Made by a program: the position numbers and the translations under genes. From the NCBI GenBank assembly GCA_937949555.1, contig CALEDV010000063.1:1-64000 (forward strand): a stretch of DNA of 64,000 nucleotides. Direction: 5' to 3'. Every line of letters begins with the position of its first letter. The stretch's first letter is position 1. Shown one piece after another: positions 1 to 9,398 of the stretch. This DNA comes from an uncultured bacterium. GTDB lineage: Bacteria > Nitrospirota > Thermodesulfovibrionia > Thermodesulfovibrionales > Dissulfurispiraceae. The notes under the pieces were generated by a model, which ran no database searches, was not told the origin of the DNA, and saw only the letters and a program-made list of their open reading frames with translations.

Positions 1-113
1 CGACCAGAAAAACAAGTTTTATGTCTTTTCATGCGATGGGGCAGACCTTTAGCTCTGCGTCAACCAGTCACAGAGTTGCTTGGGTGTTAAAGACTCTTAC
101 AATCTATAACCCA

Positions 114-307
114 AAGTTGCCCGATAGAAACCTGTAAGGAGCAAGAGGGCATGCCTCAAGGCCTTTATCGTGCCACAGGGCTTATTTATAACAACAGAAC
201 TTATTAAGTCACCAACGGGTGATTATATTAGTCTAATTTGTAAAGGTTGCGAGGCCTTCTATGGCAATAAAGCCTTTTCAGCACACCCTCTTTACTCCCA
301 TCGGCTT
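114..307. repeat. MITE-like inverted-repeat element, copy A
   Basis: This non-coding block has ends that resemble each other in inverted orientation (TTGCCCGATAG on the left, CCATCGGCTT on the right). Its left 60 bases match the reverse complement of the right end of the copy at 42321-42525 almost base for base. Shared pieces include CCTGTAAGGAG, AGAGGGCATGCCT and GCCACAGGG. An open reading frame of 79 codons runs across it but has no ribosome site or recognisable product. The rest of positions 1-467 holds no gene that I can see, apart from the terminator at 410-444. Confidence 0.7.
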
Positions 308-409
308 GTCAACATGACAAAAGGGGTCTCACCCCTCGCTACACCTGAGATCGCCATGAAGGTAGTATGTATTAGTATGTATATTGAGCAGCACACTTTA
401 GGCTTATAA

Positions 410-444
410 AAAAGGGGCAGTCCCTTTATGAGACCGCCCCTTTT
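410..444 (-). terminator. Rho-independent terminator of the dsrMKJOP operon
   Basis: A 13-bp stem containing AAAAGGGGC / GCCCCTTTT (one G-U pair) is followed on the minus strand by a run of T. It lies just beyond the dsrP stop codon, so it ends the dsr operon transcript. Confidence 0.85.
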
Positions 445-467
445 GTGATAGCTGTATTAGAAATGAA

Positions 468-1637
468 TTAGTGGATGGCGTCGCCGCCAGTGTCTTCTTT
501 TATGGAAACTGCAACCTTATAGAGCACGGTGAGTATAAGCGCGCCAACTGCCCATACTGCAAGGGAAATGGTTGCCTCTGGCACTGTGGGCCAATATTCG
601 GTTATCCTCTCAAAGGGATTTGGTACAAAACCACCTACGATGAGTCCAAAACCCTTATCTATCCAAAGGGAGAAGAAGACGCATATCGATGCCACAGCAA
701 GTATTGATTCATTCTTCCTTAATTGAGGGAATACCAACAGGATCAATGCTGCCACTGCAAGTATGGAGCTTAACCACATCAGTGGCACCAGCTTGTTATA
801 ACCCTCAAGCCCTGCATAGAGATAAACAAAGGGATGAGCGTGCCCTGGAATACCGCTGTAGAAGGCCGTGAAAAACTCCAATCCAAGGAAAAACACATTG
901 GTGATCATGAAGTATGTGACTATCTTACCAAGCGCCTGTATTGCCTCCTTGCCGGGGTCAAACCTTGTGAACTTCCTGACTATGAGGCAGAGCAGTATGA
1001 GCAGAGCAGGTCCGCTTGCGAAGGCCGATGCAAGGAATCGAGCTGCCATGATAGCGCTGAGCCAGAAATGTCTTCCTGGAAGACCCGCATACAGAAAGGC
1101 TGTAACCGTATGTATCGAGGGCGCCCAGGCTATGGACAGGTAAACAAAGGGCTTTACCCATTTAGGAGGGGCAATACCCTTCTTCTCTGCATGGAGCACA
1201 GTCCAGCCCACGAGGAGGTTCAAAAATAGGTAGCCACTAAGCACCATCATGTCATAAAACATGACCGAGTTAGGGGTCGGGTGTAGCAGGACATTTAGAA
1301 CCCTCAGTGGTTGCCCCATATCGACGAATATAAAGAGCATACACATGATAACTGCAGGTATGGCAAGAAATTCACCAAGGATGGTAATCTTGCCAAAGGC
1401 CTTATAGTTGTGCAGATAATATGGAAGCACTACCATAACACCTGATGCGGCTACCCCAACAAGGAATGTAAATTGGGATATATAAAATCCCCAGGATACA
1501 TCTCTGCTCATACCTGTCACTCCTAAACCGGTGGCAAACTGTTGGAGGTAAAATAAAAACCCTGCCCCGATTATGGCAAGGAGGAAGACTATCCACCCCC
1601 AATATGTCTTACTGCCTGTAAGGGCCTTATCCAGCAT
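468..1637 (-). CDS. dsrP: DsrP, NrfD-like membrane subunit of the Dsr complex
   Basis: This is a polytopic integral membrane protein of the NrfD/PsrC family, with about ten hydrophobic helices. In the DsrMKJOP complex it exchanges electrons between the quinone pool and the periplasmic DsrJ/DsrO subunits. It is the last gene of an unbroken dsrM-K-J-O-P set, and that order is the main reason for the name. The start at 1637 is preferred over the ATG six bases earlier because AGGAGG sits 8 bases from it, against only 2 for the earlier ATG. The gene overlaps the end of dsrO, suggesting translational coupling. The terminator at 410-444 follows. Confidence 0.93.
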   Translation of the reverse strand: MLDKALTGSKTYWGWIVFLLAIIGAGFLFYLQQFATGLGVTGMSRDVSWGFYISQFTFLVGVAASGVMVVLPYYLHNYKAFGKITILGEFLAIPAVIMCMLFIFVDMGQPLRVLNVLLHPTPNSVMFYDMMVLSGYLFLNLLVGWTVLHAEKKGIAPPKWVKPFVYLSIAWAPSIHTVTAFLYAGLPGRHFWLSAIMAARFLASAFASGPALLILLCLIVRKFTRFDPGKEAIQALGKIVTYFMITNVFFLGLEFFTAFYSGIPGHAHPFVYLYAGLEGYNKLVPLMWLSSILAVAALILLVFPQLRKNESILAVASICVFFSLWIDKGFGLIVGGFVPNPFERITEYWPTVPEATISLAVWAVGALILTVLYKVAVSIKEDTGGDAIH

Positions 1638-2445
1638 GTTCATGACCTCCTGTCTTTTCTTTGCCTGAGACTATGTAAAATACACTTGGGAGGGTTCCCA
1701 GATCAGGCTTTCTTCTTATGGTAAAGTTAGTTGCAATGAGCTTACGAACCTCGGAATTCGGATCCTTCAGGTCGCCAAAGACTATTGCACCGTTGGATTG
1801 CTCCGCACAGGCAGGTGGCTTGCCAATGGCAAGCAGCTCATAGCAAAGGGTGCACTTCTCTACTACGCCCTTCATCCTTGTTGGAAACTCTGGGTTCTGC
1901 TCCTTGATGAAGGGTCTGGGATTTATAAAATTAAAGCTCCTTGCGCCATAGGGACATGCAGCCATACAGAATCTGCACCCTATGCAGCGGTGCATATCCA
2001 TCATCACAATCCCGTCAGCCCTCTTGAAGGTAGCCTTTGTGGGACACACCCTGACACAGGGAGGGTTATCGCAGTGGTTGCATAGCACCAGATAGGGCTG
2101 GTGCTTTATTTCATCACCCATGTATGGGCTCTCTTGCCCTGGGAAGGCGTGCTCAAAGGACTCGGTCCATATCCACTTTATCTCGTGTGAGGGGTTGCTA
2201 ATCTCCGGCACATTGTGCTTTTTGTGACATATAGCACTTATCTTCCTCATGGCCTCTTTGTCCTGGAATTTAGACATATCAATGACGAGACCCCATCTTG
2301 AAGCCTTTAGCTCCTTAGGATCTCTATTGTATTGAGATGCCTCAAGCAAGCCATTTTTGACCAGAGACAAGGCTGAAAAACCCCCTATGCCCGCTGCCGC
2401 AGAAAGACCAGCTATCTTTAAAAACTCTCTCCTTTTCATTGCCAT
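1627..2445 (-). CDS. dsrO: DsrO, periplasmic iron-sulfur subunit of the Dsr complex
   Basis: This is a 272-residue ferredoxin-type electron carrier. It starts with a twin-arginine signal (RREFLKIAG, residues 5-13), so it is exported folded to the periplasm. Three cysteine groups follow ([36 protein letters not shown]...C), the pattern of the DmsB/HybA-like 4Fe-4S family. It is expected to pass electrons between the haem protein DsrJ and the membrane subunit DsrP, its neighbours on each side. A good ribosome site (AAGGAG) lies 7 bases before the chosen ATG. Confidence 0.94.
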   Translation of the reverse strand: MAMKRREFLKIAGLSAAAGIGGFSALSLVKNGLLEASQYNRDPKELKASRWGLVIDMSKFQDKEAMRKISAICHKKHNVPEISNPSHEIKWIWTESFEHAFPGQESPYMGDEIKHQPYLVLCNHCDNPPCVRVCPTKATFKRADGIVMMDMHRCIGCRFCMAACPYGARSFNFINPRPFIKEQNPEFPTRMKGVVEKCTLCYELLAIGKPPACAEQSNGAIVFGDLKDPNSEVRKLIATNFTIRRKPDLGTLPSVFYIVSGKEKTGGHEHAG

Positions 2446-2447
2446 CG

Positions 2448-2843
2448 TTACGCTCCTTCCTTAGGCTGTATATGACAGTCCCAGCAATAGGGTTTGACAG
2501 CCATGTAATTGTGGCATTCATCACAGAACTTCTTTTTGTTGGAATGACAGTGCATACAGGTATTTTGGAGGCTCATGTTATATGACTTGCCATCGGTTGC
2601 CACATAAAGCCTCTGACCATCTCTCACTACCGCATCACGCCAATCATTTAGGAGCTGCATGTGCAGTGTCTTCATGGCCTGTTTTGACTCAATGCACTGT
2701 TTCTTCTCCATCTGTTTTATAACAGGCGTATCTACGCTTGGGTCAGGCTTTGCCACTGCCTTGCCCATATTGTAGTAAAAGGGAAATGTCACAAAGAGCA
2801 AAAAGATCACTATGCCAGCAATTATCTTTCCACTGTCATACAT
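2448..2843 (-). CDS. dsrJ: DsrJ, triheme cytochrome c of the Dsr complex
   Basis: This is a 131-residue protein with one N-terminal hydrophobic segment (about residues 7-25) that should anchor it facing the periplasm. Three CXXCH haem c motifs lie near the C terminus (CMHCH 96-100, CDECH 107-111, CWDCH 120-124). Three haems and this size are the hallmarks of DsrJ. It is packed two bases from dsrO and dsrK. The family links periplasmic redox chemistry to the cytoplasmic DsrK through the membrane subunits; its exact donor or acceptor is still debated. Confidence 0.94.
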   Translation of the reverse strand: MYDSGKIIAGIVIFLLFVTFPFYYNMGKAVAKPDPSVDTPVIKQMEKKQCIESKQAMKTLHMQLLNDWRDAVVRDGQRLYVATDGKSYNMSLQNTCMHCHSNKKKFCDECHNYMAVKPYCWDCHIQPKEGA

Positions 2844-2845
2844 AG

Positions 2846-4462
2846 TTATGCCTCCTCCTTTCCTGGAAGTGGTTCAGCGCGCAGGTTTGTTTCTCTGGGC
2901 TTTTCCCCTTTCATCACCAGGGCATTACCTACCATCTCGTGAACCCCTGTAACCCTTACCCCTTTATTGTAGTAATCCATAAGGGCGCTAAGGGTAGCCC
3001 TATCAATAGCACACACATTGGCGAGCATATTGACGCCGTGCTTTTCCTTGACGTGTTTCACTGCCATAGCCCTTGGCAGACCACCCCTCATCCTGAGTTC
3101 CATGTTTTCGCCTGCATTCAGCCCAGTGCCACTACCACAGCAGAAGGTCTTTTCCCTGATGGTATCCTCTGGCATCTCATAGAAGTGGTTGCACACATGC
3201 CTGATGATATACCTTGGCTCCTCAAGCAGTCCCATACCCCTTGCAGTATTGCAGGAGTCATGATAAGTGACTATGAGATTGTCATTTCTGGAGGGGTCTA
3301 ATTTTATCTTGTTATTTCTAATTAGGTCAGCGGTAAACTCGGTGATGTGGATCATCTTCGTGGTCTTTGCATTCTCAAAGACCGTGCCTGTTATTGGTGA
3401 TTTTGGCACCTCAAGAAAATCTGCAGGACCGTTCCATGTGTCCATATACTGATTAAGCACCCTCCACATGTGACCACACTCGCCTCCGAGGATCCACTTC
3501 ACCCCAAGCCTCTTTGCCTCGGCGTATATCTTTGCATTGAGCCTCTTTGCCATCTCGTTGGAGGTGAAGAAGCCAAAGTTACCACCCTCTGAGGCATAGG
3601 TGCTCCAGGTGTAATCAAGACCTATCTCATGGAACAGCATAAGATAACCCATTGCAGTGTATGTGCCTGGGTCTGCAAAGAGGTCGCCCGATGGTGTAAC
3701 GAACAGTACCTCAGCGCCCTTTCTGTTAAAGGTAGGCTCGATCCTGATGCCTGTTATAGTCTCAATGTCATCAAGGAAGAACTCTACGCTTGATTTGATG
3801 GTGTGAGGTTCAAGCCCTAAGTGATTGCCTTTCATGTAGCAGTTTGCCACAGGGCCTGAGATCCAGTCTGTATTGAGACCAAGTAGGTTTGTCAACTCCC
3901 TTACCATCATGGTTATCTCGGCGGTGTCTATCCCGTAGGGACAAAAGACAGAGCATCTCCTGCACTCTGTGCACTGATAGAAGTAATACCACCACTCCTT
4001 TAATACCTGAAGGGTAAGCTCCCTCGCCCCTGCGAGCCTGCCAAAGACCCTCCCAGGAGCCGTAAAATAGCGGCGATATATAGAACGGAAGAGCTCAGCC
4101 CTTAGGACAGGCATATTCTTTGGGTCGCCTGAACCTATGTAGAAATGGCACTTATCTGCACAGGCACCGCACCTAACGCATATGTCCATGAACAATTTGA
4201 AGGAGCGGTATTTACTGAGGCGGTCTTTAATGCCCTCCATAACGATGTTTTCCCAATCCTGTGGGAGCTTCCAGTCTTCTTCAGTTGGCGACCAGTCCCT
4301 CGCATTTGGGAAACCCACTACCTCTAAATTTTTACCCTTGGCGCCCCAACAGAAGGTGTGCTCCTTAAACTCCACAGGCGTATCCATCCACTCTGTCTGT
4401 GGGGTCTTGCTATAGTCGATATCTGCTATTAAATCCTGAGGTTTCTTCGAAAATTTTGCCAT
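2846..4462 (-). CDS. dsrK: DsrK, cytoplasmic HdrD-like iron-sulfur subunit
   Basis: This 538-residue catalytic subunit is related to heterodisulfide reductase HdrD. Two 4Fe-4S motifs are visible (CVRCGACADKCH and CTECRRCSVFCPYG), followed by the cysteine-rich CCG-type region (CHDSCN..., then FCCGSGTG) that binds the unusual cubane cluster. In sulfate reducers DsrK is thought to reduce the DsrC trisulfide made by sulfite reductase, with electrons from the quinone pool through DsrM. The dsrC gene lies 1.7 kb upstream on the same strand. Confidence 0.95.
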   Translation of the reverse strand: MAKFSKKPQDLIADIDYSKTPQTEWMDTPVEFKEHTFCWGAKGKNLEVVGFPNARDWSPTEEDWKLPQDWENIVMEGIKDRLSKYRSFKLFMDICVRCGACADKCHFYIGSGDPKNMPVLRAELFRSIYRRYFTAPGRVFGRLAGARELTLQVLKEWWYYFYQCTECRRCSVFCPYGIDTAEITMMVRELTNLLGLNTDWISGPVANCYMKGNHLGLEPHTIKSSVEFFLDDIETITGIRIEPTFNRKGAEVLFVTPSGDLFADPGTYTAMGYLMLFHEIGLDYTWSTYASEGGNFGFFTSNEMAKRLNAKIYAEAKRLGVKWILGGECGHMWRVLNQYMDTWNGPADFLEVPKSPITGTVFENAKTTKMIHITEFTADLIRNNKIKLDPSRNDNLIVTYHDSCNTARGMGLLEEPRYIIRHVCNHFYEMPEDTIREKTFCCGSGTGLNAGENMELRMRGGLPRAMAVKHVKEKHGVNMLANVCAIDRATLSALMDYYNKGVRVTGVHEMVGNALVMKGEKPRETNLRAEPLPGKEEA

Positions 4463-4464
4463 GG

Positions 4465-5454
4465 CTACTCCTTTTCTACTGGCAAGCCAGCTTTTTTCAT
4501 TTTATCCCTGAATTCATTCTCATACTCCTCATAGGTATGCACATGCACAGGATAGTTCCAAGGATTGATATGCCTCTCCATGCGGCTGTTGTTTGCAAGA
4601 TTCCTTGTAGGACTCAGGAACACACCGCCCATATGAACGAGTTTGCTGAAGGGGAAATAGGCAAAGAGGGTGCATACAAGGAAGAGGTGCACATAGAATA
4701 TAGATCCTATTCCTTCAGGCACAACGGGACTGAATGTTACGAGACCCATTGTAAGGTTTTTCACAGCTACCACATCTACCTTCGTGAAATAGCGCATGAT
4801 GATGCCTGTTATGGCAATGGCTATTACCAAAAAGAGGGGGAAGTAGTCTGCAGGCAGCGAGATATACCTGACCTGTGGGATTACAATCCTCCTTAAGAAC
4901 AGAAAGATAGCGCCAACTAAAAGGCCTAAGCCAGAGAGATATAAAAGCGGTACCCCTACCTGAAAGAACGAATCCAGTGCCTCTATAATCTCAATCGCAA
5001 AGGGCATGTCCACAACAAAGAACCTGATATGCCTGATAAGCACAACAAGAAAGGAGTAGTGAAAGACAAGCGCGAACAACCACAACCACTTGTCCGAGCC
5101 ATAGACGACCTTTCCGTCATTAAGCTCTGTCTTAAGGTTTCTAAAAAGGGATCTGAAAAGTAAAACCTCCAACACCATCCTTATAAAGGTGTGAAAACAA
5201 GTAGAAGGGTTTTCTATCTTGTTTTGTTTGATCCATGGAAGAGATTGCTGCTGACCGCAGGTTGTGGTAATCCTAAAAGGAACAGGGCTCTTAGCCCAGT
5301 TTATAACCTTTAAAACCATACCGATTACAAAGACCAAAAAGGCAATGTATGGAATTGCTATCCCAAAAAGGGCTTGCAAACCTGCCGCCTCAACTCCTGC
5401 GAGGGCGATGATAATCATTACAATAACAGCCGACAAAGGGACTAACATTTTCAT
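4465..5454 (-). CDS. dsrM: DsrM, NarI-like cytochrome b membrane subunit
   Basis: This 329-residue membrane protein has several hydrophobic helices and paired histidines within them (for example FHYSFLVVLIRHIRFF and YVHLFLV...KLVH). Such histidines bind two haems b in NarI-type subunits. It takes electrons from menaquinol and gives them to DsrK, encoded next with a two-base gap. It is the first gene of the dsrMKJOP set. Five bases separate it from the upstream RsbRD-domain gene, so the two are probably cotranscribed. Confidence 0.93.
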   Translation of the reverse strand: MKMLVPLSAVIVMIIIALAGVEAAGLQALFGIAIPYIAFLVFVIGMVLKVINWAKSPVPFRITTTCGQQQSLPWIKQNKIENPSTCFHTFIRMVLEVLLFRSLFRNLKTELNDGKVVYGSDKWLWLFALVFHYSFLVVLIRHIRFFVVDMPFAIEIIEALDSFFQVGVPLLYLSGLGLLVGAIFLFLRRIVIPQVRYISLPADYFPLFLVIAIAITGIIMRYFTKVDVVAVKNLTMGLVTFSPVVPEGIGSIFYVHLFLVCTLFAYFPFSKLVHMGGVFLSPTRNLANNSRMERHINPWNYPVHVHTYEEYENEFRDKMKKAGLPVEKE

Positions 5455-5460
5455 CGTGTA

Positions 5461-6015
5461 TTACCTCGTTTCTTTTTCTGTATGGCTATCTTCTTGGCAT
5501 TGGGATAGCGCCGCATCACCCCTTAGCTCAAAGAGCTGATTTGCCACTTGAAGAAGCCTAAAGTTTCTCTTTTCCACTTCCTTTACCCTGACTTCAAAAA
5601 GGTCCTCTCTGCATTGCATGTACACATCAAAGGCAATAAGGGCAATCCTGTCAATCTTATTATTAAATTCAAGCAACTCCTTGCCCTCAACCTGAGTGCC
5701 TAACTCCTGAGCAACAATTGACTTAATGAGAAATACAAAGTACACAGACTCCGAAGGGGTAAAATCCTGCACAGCCCTGATCCTGATGATGCTGTCAAGG
5801 ACATTCTTCAGGGTCTCATCATTGAAATCCCCGCTAAGGGCATCCAAAAGCCCCTCTAATCCCTTCTTGAGGGAATAGCCTACTGGATTTGAAAATTGAC
5901 CTTTGTTGTTTTTTAGAAATTCTGTTGTCTGGGAGGGATAGGATTGTGCAGTTTGATCAAACCACTTCTTGAGCAGCGAGTCTTTTTTTCCTTTCAGGAG
6001 CGATTGCAATGCCAT
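5461..6015 (-). CDS. RsbRD N-terminal domain protein preceding dsrM
   Basis: This mostly helical protein of about 184 residues resembles the RsbRD N-terminal domain, a globin-like sensor fold first seen in stressosome proteins. Such a gene directly before dsrMKJOP is common in sulfate reducers, but its function there is unknown. No kinase, STAS or DNA-binding domain is attached. An ATG at 6015 is used here. A TTG at 6030 lies closer to the GGGGG stretch and could be the real start. The gene sits between the dsrC terminator and dsrM. Confidence 0.75.
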   Translation of the reverse strand: MALQSLLKGKKDSLLKKWFDQTAQSYPSQTTEFLKNNKGQFSNPVGYSLKKGLEGLLDALSGDFNDETLKNVLDSIIRIRAVQDFTPSESVYFVFLIKSIVAQELGTQVEGKELLEFNNKIDRIALIAFDVYMQCREDLFEVRVKEVEKRNFRLLQVANQLFELRGDAALSQCQEDSHTEKETR

Positions 6016-6098
6016 AATGTCTGATTTCAATTACCCCCTTTCTTTAGCATTTAGATGCCTGTTGTGATGCTGTAGAGTTCTGTGAAAATTGAATAAAA

Positions 6099-6129
6099 AA
6101 ACGGCGTCTCTTATGCATAGACGCCGTTT
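6099..6129 (-). terminator. Rho-independent terminator after dsrC
   Basis: A perfect 11-bp stem (AAACGGCGTCT / AGACGCCGTTT) is followed on the minus strand by seven T residues. It begins six bases after the dsrC stop codon. It would make dsrC largely a separate transcript from the downstream dsrMKJOP genes, or limit read-through into them. Confidence 0.9.
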
Positions 6130-6134
6130 GAAAA

Positions 6135-6470
6135 CTATACGCAGCCTGTGGGCTTAGGCAGACCAGCATATCTACAGGCCTGCTTTGCAGGACCATCTGG
6201 AAAGAGCTCGTAAAGGTACTTTGTGTTGCCCTTCTCGGGACCCATAACCTTGCCGATCTCCTTGACGAGGATCTTGATCATGGGGGCAATCTGATACTTT
6301 TGATAATAATCCCTTAGAAAGTTGATGACCTCCCAATGGTTCTCTGTGAGTGTGAGCCCGTCTCCTGATGCAAGTTGAGTTGCGAGATCAGGCTGCCAAT
6401 CGTCGAGATTAACTAAGTAACCATCCTCATCGACTTCAAGTTGCTTGCCCTGAAATTCAATTGTTGGCAT
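6135..6470 (-). CDS. dsrC: DsrC, sulfur-carrier partner of dissimilatory sulfite reductase
   Basis: This 111-residue protein of the DsrC/TusE family carries sulfur on its flexible C-terminal arm. Both key cysteines are present: C99 and the penultimate C110, eleven residues apart in the arm CRYAGLPKPTGCV. Two cysteines mark true DsrC, which forms the trisulfide product of DsrAB; TusE-type relatives have only the last. The start is firm, with AGGAG close to the ATG. The gene has its own promoter and terminator, fitting the very high expression usual for dsrC. No dsrAB is in the window. Confidence 0.96.
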   Translation of the reverse strand: MPTIEFQGKQLEVDEDGYLVNLDDWQPDLATQLASGDGLTLTENHWEVINFLRDYYQKYQIAPMIKILVKEIGKVMGPEKGNTKYLYELFPDGPAKQACRYAGLPKPTGCV

Positions 6471-6578
6471 TTTACTCCTCCTTTTTGATTGATTTAATGA
6501 GATTAGAAGCTAAGTTAATTATTTTTTGCTTTTATTTATTTTATTTTTAGACAACCAGTTGCGCCTTGTAATGATAAA

Positions 6579-6607
6579 CAATAATACAGGCAATATTTGA
6601 AGGTCAA
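6579..6607 (-). promoter_or_regulatory. Probable sigma-70 promoter of dsrC
   Basis: On the minus strand TTGACC is followed after 15 bases by TATTAT, or after 17 by TTATTG, in an AT-rich gap upstream of dsrC. This leaves a leader of roughly 100 bases. The match is by eye only. Confidence 0.55.
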
Positions 6608-6644
6608 ATAAAAAGAATTTATCGACTTATTAGTAAATATTTGT

Positions 6645-7646
6645 TTATGTCTTTTGTAGATGGCTAACAAAAGAGGCCACAGTCTTTTTGTTTAAGATCC
6701 CATTTTCGTAATACGTTACCTCATCAGTATCGGTAAATAGCGGCTTAAAAACCTCTCCAAGATCAAAAGGGCACCGAATGCGATACATGCAAAGGGCAAC
6801 GTTGGCCCTAACCATGGGGTCTTTGTCATTGAGATATGTTGGCAGCTCATTACATACAAAGGATACTGCCTTGGGATCTACCTCTGCTATCTGTGCCATC
6901 GCCCAGAAGGTGCCTGCCCTAAACATCTCCTCCTCCCTGCATGACCACAGCAATGGTATTACATCTTCATACTCAGATGGATTGGCGCTAATTATTGCAC
7001 CCAAAATCTCGCAGGCACTCCAGCCTATGCCGCCAGACTCATCGCTCATTGACCAGAGCAATCTCCTTATAGTGTCTCTCATTAAGGACTGCCTTGAGGC
7101 AGTTAGTCTTTCGGATATATATCTAAAGGATTCAATTGCCCGCCAAGAAAGGGTGTCTTCTTTATCATAGGTCATGGAAATTAGCTTGCTGATGACAGCC
7201 TGATTTTCCTCTGCCCTCTGAGCAATCCCCTGAAAGTCCATGCCCTCAAGCATAGTCCTAATAATTGGCTTTAGATTTCTCTCTGTCCTATTCACAGTAA
7301 CCTCACTCTTAATTTCTGTATCCTTGCTGTGTATAAAAATCAGCTTGCCCGCAGAGCGTATCTCTCCCTTTACAATTATGTGTCTATGATTCTTTAAATC
7401 GTAATCAAGTTCCCTGATAAAATAATCGTCCCCTTGAGATAGGTTGTCAAAATCCCAACCACCTGTGAATATGGCAAGGGCTTCAGAAAATGCCTCGCCC
7501 ATATTTCGTCCTGTAGGGTCGCATACATAAACTGCTCCGCAGGCGCAGTAATTCGCAATAACCTCGCCAAAGCCAGTCATCTTCTTTTCAGGTCTTTTGA
7601 TATATCTTGAGCAAAAGGGGCATTCGGGAGTGTATCTATTTTCCAT
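6645..7646 (-). CDS. HEAT-repeat protein with N-terminal cysteine pairs, dsr-linked
   Basis: This 333-residue protein has an N-terminal section with two cysteine pairs (CPFC at residues 9-12 and CAC near 34-36) that could bind a metal. A C-terminal half of helical repeats follows, with the SRAIE/WSACEILGA/RAGTFWAMAQ style of HEAT repeats. Its start overlaps the end of the upstream cbiA-like gene by 11 bases, so the two are one operon, and dsrC follows after 174 bases. HEAT proteins near dsr genes occur in sulfate reducers without a known function. A role in assembling or modifying Dsr proteins is only a guess. Confidence 0.7.
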   Translation of the reverse strand: MENRYTPECPFCSRYIKRPEKKMTGFGEVIANYCACGAVYVCDPTGRNMGEAFSEALAIFTGGWDFDNLSQGDDYFIRELDYDLKNHRHIIVKGEIRSAGKLIFIHSKDTEIKSEVTVNRTERNLKPIIRTMLEGMDFQGIAQRAEENQAVISKLISMTYDKEDTLSWRAIESFRYISERLTASRQSLMRDTIRRLLWSMSDESGGIGWSACEILGAIISANPSEYEDVIPLLWSCREEEMFRAGTFWAMAQIAEVDPKAVSFVCNELPTYLNDKDPMVRANVALCMYRIRCPFDLGEVFKPLFTDTDEVTYYENGILNKKTVASFVSHLQKT

Positions 7647-9027
7647 CTCTGTATTGTCTCGCCCTTTTGAGCATATTGTCAGCCCACAGGGGAACGCCTA
7701 ATGCGTGTATGTGGGTATATAAAGCCATGCAGTTTTTATACACTATACCATCCATCCTATTGGCAATCCCCTTCCCCCTCCGCATCTTGAGGGCAAGAGA
7801 TGTGCTATCAGCCCCGTCAATTGCCGAGGAGTAATGAAACTCATGCCCCCTCAGTATAGTCCCTACTGGATAGAAGGGATTTTCTTTGACCACTTCGGCC
7901 TCTGTGTACCCATGGGCCTCTGGTCGGCTGTTCATTGTAAAGCTCAAGGGCAAGACACCTGCCATATCATATAGTTTGTCATCTACTTTAATGGATTGAC
8001 CAAGAAACATCAAGCCTCCGCATTCGGCATACACAGGCATACCAGACTCAATGGCCTTATTCAGGTCTTGCCTAAAGGCAATGTTTTCAGCAAGCCTTAA
8101 GGCATTGGTCTCAGGGAAGCCCCCGCCAATGTATAGGCAGTCTATCCTTGGTAAAGAGGCATCCTCAAGGGCATCGATAAACACTATCTCTGCGCCTGCC
8201 CTTTGTAGTTCTTCAATGTTCTCAGGGTAATAAAACTGGAAGGCCTCATCCCTGATTACACCAATCCTTATTTTATCCTCAGGATGCCCCGTCTCTTTAT
8301 GATACTTAGCAGATTCAACATTACAATAGGGCAACTCAAGGCCTCCATGGGTGTGGGCAACCTGTAAGATACCCTCTATATCGAGGTGTCTCTGGGCAAG
8401 GTCTGCAAGCCTCTGTATGGCGCCATCCACTATTGCGTGTTCGTAAATTGGCACAAGCCCCATGTGGCGCTCAGGCAATTGATTATCAGCCAACCTTGGC
8501 ATCGCCCCTAACACTGGTATCCCACAGTAGTGGGCTATGGAATCAGTGGTGATCCTTTGGTGTCTCGGGCTTGATACCTGATTGAGTATGACACCCTTTA
8601 TCTTGACCTCCTTGTCAAACTCTATGGCGCCGAGCACTAAGGCAGCAGCGGTGCGGGTGATCTTTGTGCAGTCAATTACAAGTATCACCGGCGAGCGTAG
8701 TAACTTAGAGAGTTCGGCAGTGCTGTAGGAGCCCTTTACATCCATCCCATCGTAAAGGCCCCTATTGCCCTCTATAATGGCTATGTCTCCTGCAAATCTA
8801 TTTACAAAAGAGGCTAAGACCTGTTCAGCCCCAATCATATACGGATCGAGGTTGTAACAGGGAGACTTGGCGGCCGCAGACAACCAGCCAGCATCGATAT
8901 AATCAGGGCCTTTCTTAAAGGGTGTGACCTTTATCTCCCTGCTGAGGGCGGCAATAAGGCCCAAGGTAATAGTGGTCTTCCCACTACCACCTCTTAGGCC
9001 AGCAATTATGAGCCTTGGGTATCTCAT
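7636..9027 (-). CDS. cbiA: Cobyrinate a,c-diamide synthase family amidase (CbiA / DsrN)
   Basis: This protein of about 463 residues has two domains. The N terminus has a nucleotide-binding loop (GLRGGSGKTT) of the dethiobiotin-synthase type. The C terminus is a class I glutamine amidotransferase domain with the nucleophile motif YAECGG and a late HEFHYS histidine motif. CbiA amidates two side chains of cobyrinate in B12 synthesis. In dsr loci the homologue DsrN is thought to amidate sirohaem for DsrAB, and the position beside dsrC favours that role. The ATG at 9027 fits the family start; a TTG at 9042 is possible. Confidence 0.88.
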   Translation of the reverse strand: MRYPRLIIAGLRGGSGKTTITLGLIAALSREIKVTPFKKGPDYIDAGWLSAAAKSPCYNLDPYMIGAEQVLASFVNRFAGDIAIIEGNRGLYDGMDVKGSYSTAELSKLLRSPVILVIDCTKITRTAAALVLGAIEFDKEVKIKGVILNQVSSPRHQRITTDSIAHYCGIPVLGAMPRLADNQLPERHMGLVPIYEHAIVDGAIQRLADLAQRHLDIEGILQVAHTHGGLELPYCNVESAKYHKETGHPEDKIRIGVIRDEAFQFYYPENIEELQRAGAEIVFIDALEDASLPRIDCLYIGGGFPETNALRLAENIAFRQDLNKAIESGMPVYAECGGLMFLGQSIKVDDKLYDMAGVLPLSFTMNSRPEAHGYTEAEVVKENPFYPVGTILRGHEFHYSSAIDGADSTSLALKMRRGKGIANRMDGIVYKNCMALYTHIHALGVPLWADNMLKRARQYRDGK

Positions 9028-9132
9028 ATTTATGGCATTCAATTTATATCTCAGGTGGTCTTATCAATCGTCAATGTATGGCAATGTATTCTACAATATG
9101 TAACCTAAACTTTGCCCCCTAAACCATCACCC

Positions 9133-9338
9133 AAAATTGCCCTTAGGAATTGATAACAAAAAAGAAGAGTATGCCTCAAGGCCTTTATACTGCCACAGGA
9201 TTATCTAAAAAGGGCCTTGGTCTTAGGTTACCCTTGGGTGAATGCCTTCGCATTGTCTTTAGGGTGTAAGAGTTCTTTCAAATAGGTGTCGCAATAAAGC
9301 CTTTTCGGCATACTCCCCCTTTTTTCTATCGGCAATTT
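9133..9338. repeat. MITE-like inverted-repeat element, copy B
   Basis: The ends are AAAATTGCC on the left and CTATCGGCAATTT on the right. The inside has the family's GAGTATGCCTCAAGGCCTTTATACTG-type block near the left end and GCAATAAAGCCTTTTCGGCATAC near the right end. It fills most of the gap 9028-9398 between two divergent-facing operon ends. No gene is seen in the gap. Confidence 0.7.
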
Positions 9339-9398
9339 AGGGCCATCATTGAGGTGGCATACCAATGAGACCTCCATCCTATCGCCAATCTTGGACGA

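Noticed and set aside
170-409. Open frame of 79 codons on the plus strand
   Set aside because: It lies in the MITE-like element and runs to the terminator, with no ribosome site and no protein-like composition.
4399-4896. 165-codon plus-strand frame
   Set aside because: It is antisense to dsrK and dsrM and resembles no protein family.
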